Source: Actinomycetota bacterium (lineage in GTDB: Bacteria; Actinomycetota; Thermoleophilia; Solirubrobacterales; 70-9). Taken from it: a stretch of DNA of 16,673 bases. The stretch spans positions 1-16,673 of the forward strand of contig JAFDWD010000866.1 of NCBI GenBank assembly GCA_018268695.1. Direction: 5' to 3'. Position numbers and translations under genes: made by a program. Below, piece after piece: positions 13,884 through 16,673 of this stretch (positions within the stretch are counted from its first letter, which is position 1; each line of letters begins with the position of its first letter). The notes below the pieces were generated by a model that saw only the letters and a list, made by a program, of their open reading frames with translations, did not search any database and was not told the origin of the DNA.

Positions 13884-14767
13884 GCGCGACCCCCGCCACC
13901 CCGATCGAAGTCGCTCCGGCGGCGGCACGCCCGAGGCGCTCGATCCTCGGGCGGATCAAGCGCTGGCCGACCTCGGTCAAGGTCGGTGCCGGCATCGTCG
14001 GCATCCTCGCCCTCGCCGCTCTCTTCGCGCCGTTGATCGCCCCCTATGGCCCGAATGAACTCGACCCCTTCGCGCTGCTCTCCTCGCCCTCGTCCCAGCA
14101 CCTGTTCGGGACCGACGACACCGGCCGCGACGTCTTCACCCGCACGCTCTACGGGCTGCGCCTGGACATCGGGCTGGTGCTGCTGGTCACCTACGTGCCG
14201 CTGCCCTTCGCGGTGCTCGCCGGGGCGCTCGCGGGCTACTTCGGCGGCTGGGTCGACATGATCGTCAGCCGCCTCGCCGACATCATGATCTCCTTCCCGT
14301 TCATCGTCCTGGCGATCGCCTTCGTGGCGATCGTCGGCCCCGGGGTCGAGGGCTTCCTGATCGCGGTGCCGCTCGCTGCCTGGGCCCTCTACGCGCGGCT
14401 CGCGCGAGCCGAGATGCTGGTCATCCGCGAGCAGCCCTTCATGATGGCGACGACCGCGCTCGGGTACTCGAAAACGCGGGCGATCGTGAAGCACGGCCTG
14501 CCGAACGTGATCCGGCCCTGCCTCGTCTACACGACCATCGACCTGGTCGGCAACCTGATCCTGCTCTCCGGCCTCTCCTACCTCGGCTTCGGGGTCCAGC
14601 CGCCGACGGCCGAGCTCGGCGGGATCATCGCCGAAGGCCAGAGCTACCTCTTGACCGCCTGGTGGATCGCCACGCTGCCGGGGCTGGTGCTGGTGCTCTT
14701 CGGTGTCGGCGTCGGGCTGATCGGCGAGGGGTACTCCGACCGCGGCCTCCGCAGGGGTGAGCCGTGA
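13880..14767 (+). CDS. ABC-transporter permease, DppC/OppC type
   Basis: 295 residues. After a 30-residue cytoplasmic N-terminus comes helix 1 (about 34-55), the external motif HLFGTDDTGRDVFTR (74-88) diagnostic of DppC/OppC permeases, and then four to five more helices. The EAA loop is about 178-208 (EMLVIREQPFMMATTALGYS...). With the preceding permease it forms the heterodimeric membrane channel. Start and stop overlap both neighbours (ATGA at 13880, GTGA at 14764), so stoichiometry is translationally coupled. Confidence 0.94.
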   Translation: MSATPATPIEVAPAAARPRRSILGRIKRWPTSVKVGAGIVGILALAALFAPLIAPYGPNELDPFALLSSPSSQHLFGTDDTGRDVFTRTLYGLRLDIGLVLLVTYVPLPFAVLAGALAGYFGGWVDMIVSRLADIMISFPFIVLAIAFVAIVGPGVEGFLIAVPLAAWALYARLARAEMLVIREQPFMMATTALGYSKTRAIVKHGLPNVIRPCLVYTTIDLVGNLILLSGLSYLGFGVQPPTAELGGIIAEGQSYLLTAWWIATLPGLVLVLFGVGVGLIGEGYSDRGLRRGEP

Positions 14768-15768
14768 GCCTGCTGGAGATCGAGGCGCTGCGGGTCGAGT
14801 TCCCCGGCTCCGACGGGCCGTTGGCCGCCGTCAAAGGCGTCGACCTGGCGCTCGAGGAGGGCGAAGTCGTCGGGCTGGTCGGCGAGTCGGGCTCGGGCAA
14901 GAGCCTCACCTGCCGCGCGGTGATGCGGATGATCCCCGAGCCGGGATCTATCGCCGGCGGCTCGGTCCGCTTCGACGGCACCGACGTGCTCGGCCTCTCG
15001 ACCGCGAAGCTGCGCGACCTCCGCGCCCACTCGATCGGGATGATCTACCAGAACCCGTTCGGGTCGTTGAACCCGACCCTGCGGGTCGGCGCGCAGATCG
15101 CGGAAACCCTGAAGGTGAACCGCGGGATGTCGAAGGGAGCGGCCAAGGAGGAGTCCCTGGCGCTGCTCGAGCGGGTCGGCATCGAGGACCCCGAGCACCG
15201 CTATCGCGCCTACCCGCACGAGCTCTCCGGCGGGATGTGCCAGCGGGTGATGATCGCGATCGCGACCGCGTCGTCCCCGCGGCTGATGTTGGCCGACGAG
15301 CCGACCACGGCGCTGGACGTGACCACGCAGGCGCAGATCCTGAAGCTGCTCGGGCAGATGCGGGCGGAGCAGGGGATGGCCATGCTGCTGGTGTCCCACG
15401 ATTTCGGCGTGATCGCCCAGGCCTGCGACCGGGTGGCGGTGATGTACGGCGGCCATATCGTCGAGACCGGGCCGGTGGAGACCATCTACCACGAACCCGA
15501 ACACCCGTACACCAAGGCGCTCTTGAACTCGGTGCCGGAGCTCGACTCCGCCGGCAACGTGCAGCGCCGGGCCGCCCTCGCCGGGCACCCGCCGGAGCTC
15601 TCCGACGTGATCCCCGGCTGTGTCTTCGCGCCACGCTGCGAGTTCGCCCGCCCCGGTTGCGAGTCGATCTCGATGAAGCTGGAGGAGGTCGGCCCGGCGC
15701 ACGACTCCGCCTGTCCGGTGCGCCCCTTCGCGAAGGCGAGCTCGCCGACCGAGAGGCTGGAGGCATGA
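14764..15768 (+). CDS. ABC-transporter ATP-binding protein, DppD/OppD type
   Basis: 334 residues. Walker A GESGSGKS (40-47), Q-loop Q96, signature LSGGM (154-158), Walker B LMLADE with D178/E179, and switch H212 (SHDFG) are intact, so it should hydrolyse ATP. The C-terminal oligopeptide/dipeptide (oligo_HPY) domain is present with the cysteine set C286, C292, C299 and a later SACPV, resembling the iron-sulfur-type motif seen in many DppD/OppD proteins. The start is GTG at 14764, overlapping the permease stop. The stop overlaps the next ATPase start (ATGA, 15765-15768). Confidence 0.95.
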   Translation: MSLLEIEALRVEFPGSDGPLAAVKGVDLALEEGEVVGLVGESGSGKSLTCRAVMRMIPEPGSIAGGSVRFDGTDVLGLSTAKLRDLRAHSIGMIYQNPFGSLNPTLRVGAQIAETLKVNRGMSKGAAKEESLALLERVGIEDPEHRYRAYPHELSGGMCQRVMIAIATASSPRLMLADEPTTALDVTTQAQILKLLGQMRAEQGMAMLLVSHDFGVIAQACDRVAVMYGGHIVETGPVETIYHEPEHPYTKALLNSVPELDSAGNVQRRAALAGHPPELSDVIPGCVFAPRCEFARPGCESISMKLEEVGPAHDSACPVRPFAKASSPTERLEA

Positions 15769-16607
15769 GCGATCTCGGTGGCGAGAAGGCCCAACTGCTC
15801 GAGGTCGAGCACCTGGTGAAGGAATTTGGCGTACGCCGGTCTCTCGCCGAGCGCGTCGCGCGCACGAAGCTGGACCCGCACCGCGCTGTCGACGACGTCA
15901 GCTTCGCCCTCGACCGCGGGGAGATCCTCGGCATCGCGGGCGGCTCCGGCTCCGGCAAGACGACGATGGCCCGCTGCCTGATCCGGCTGATCGAGCCGGA
16001 CGGCGGCGAGATCAAGGTCGACGGCATCAACATCCGCGACCACAAGGGCGCCGAGCTGCGCGAGTTGCGGCGGCGGATGCAGATGGTCTTCCAGGACCCC
16101 TACGCCTCGCTCAACCCGCGGATGACGGTCGGGGCGGCGCTCCACGAAGCGGGCAAGGTCCACAACCGGCCGGGGTCGGAGGACGAGGACGCGTTCGTCT
16201 CGCGGCTGCTGGGGCTGGTGCAGCTTTCGGACCGCTTCGCGCCGCGCAAGCCGGGAGAGCTCTCCGGCGGCCAGCGCCAGCGCGTCTCGATCGCCCGCGC
16301 CCTCGCCGTCGACCCGGAGATGATCATCGCCGACGAGGCGGTCTCCGCCCTCGACGTCTCCGTCCAGGCCCAGCTCCTGAACCTCTTCCTCGACCTGCGC
16401 GAGGAGCTCGGCGTCGCGATCCTCTTCATCTCCCACCAGCTCGCGGTGATCGCCGAGGTAGCCGACCGCATCGCCGTGATGCAGAAAGGTCGGATCGTCG
16501 AGGCGGGCCTGACGAAGGACGTCTTCGCGAATCCGAAGCACGAGTACACCCAGGCGTTGCTGCGCTCGCACCCGCACCCCGACCCCCGGATGCGCTTCGT
16601 GGCCTGA
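15765..16607 (+). CDS. ABC-transporter ATP-binding protein, DppF/OppF type, short C-terminus
   Basis: 280 residues. Walker A is GGSGSGKT (59-66), with Gly where the family usually has Glu. Q110, signature LSGGQ (166-170), Walker B IIADEA with D190/E191, and H224 are present. The segment FQDPYASLNPRMTVG is typical of OppF. The protein ends about 30 residues after HEYTQALLRSHPHPDP and lacks the cysteine-containing oligo_HPY tail carried by its partner, making it 40-50 residues shorter than typical DppF/OppF. It ends in a clean TGA with no sign of frameshift, so this looks like a natural short form. It pairs with the preceding ATPase and is the last visible gene of the operon. Confidence 0.94.
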   Translation: MSDLGGEKAQLLEVEHLVKEFGVRRSLAERVARTKLDPHRAVDDVSFALDRGEILGIAGGSGSGKTTMARCLIRLIEPDGGEIKVDGINIRDHKGAELRELRRRMQMVFQDPYASLNPRMTVGAALHEAGKVHNRPGSEDEDAFVSRLLGLVQLSDRFAPRKPGELSGGQRQRVSIARALAVDPEMIIADEAVSALDVSVQAQLLNLFLDLREELGVAILFISHQLAVIAEVADRIAVMQKGRIVEAGLTKDVFANPKHEYTQALLRSHPHPDPRMRFVA

Positions 16608-16615
16608 AGCGGCGT

Positions 16616-16641
16616 GGGGGCGCCTCGCACATGTCGCCTCC
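16616..16641. terminator. Weak hairpin after the transporter operon
   Basis: GGGGGCG at 16616-16622 can pair with CGCCTCC at 16635-16641 (7 bp, one G-U) around a 12-base loop, 8 bases after the last stop. There is no T-tract. It may help end the operon transcript, but the stem is short and its last two bases overlap the dispersed repeat. Confidence 0.3.
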
Positions 16642-16673
16642 CGGAACGCGCTGTCGACTTTGACCACACCAGG
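16640..16673. repeat. Dispersed 34-nt intergenic repeat, copy B (runs off the window)
   Basis: Identical to 3155-3188 at 33 of 34 positions, beginning CCCGGAACGCGC and ending ACCACACCAGG at the last base. It lies 32 bases after the stop of the final ABC gene. The window ends inside the element, so its full length and right boundary cannot be seen. Confidence 0.85.

Overview
The window is high-GC DNA (GC or GGC dominates third codon positions) with ECF-sigma, acyl-CoA and ABC-transporter genes of actinobacterial style. A soil actinobacterium, possibly of the Thermoleophilia/Solirubrobacterales type, is the best guess. The taxonomic assignment is inference from composition and gene style only. 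No tRNA, rRNA, transposase or CRISPR array is visible.

Bases 1-3021 (+ strand) hold an acyl-CoA / cobalamin block. It contains the C-terminal end of a B12-dependent acyl-CoA mutase (IcmF-like), a BtuF-like metal/corrinoid-receptor protein without a signal peptide, a Dph6-like ATP pyrophosphatase whose start overlaps the previous stop, and a separately preceded 3-hydroxybutyryl-CoA dehydrogenase. Mutase and dehydrogenase fit branched and short-chain acyl-CoA conversion. The two middle proteins may serve the corrinoid cofactor.

Bases 3022-3483 are a non-coding convergent region packed with structure: a perfect 21-bp hairpin, a 34-nt repeat that recurs at the very end of the window with one mismatch, short palindromes with 2-nt centres, degenerate 31-nt tandem repeats, and a 91-nt composite hairpin. 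Bases 3484-4449 (- strand) encode a cyclase-family metal hydrolase. Bases 4516-6347 (+) encode an ECF sigma factor overlapping a single-pass membrane protein that is probably its anti-sigma partner. The latter ends convergently with the next operon inside a shared CTAG.

Bases 6344-9872 (- strand) form a tight four-gene operon, transcribed in the order split transketolase N-half, split transketolase C-half, FucA-like class II aldolase, PfkB sugar kinase. Divergent from it, bases 10000-16607 (+) hold a class III (GSAM-like) aminotransferase and a complete Dpp/Opp-type ABC importer (lipoprotein, two permeases, two ATPases). The 127-bp divergent control region carries an imperfect ~20-bp direct repeat, with one copy next to each predicted -10 element. 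This suggests one regulator controlling both arms, and the aminotransferase transcript looks leaderless. Together the nine genes look like an inducible uptake-and-catabolism locus for an unidentified substrate, which is the main candidate for an undescribed system here. The second candidate is the B12-associated Dph6-like / cytosolic BtuF-like pair.
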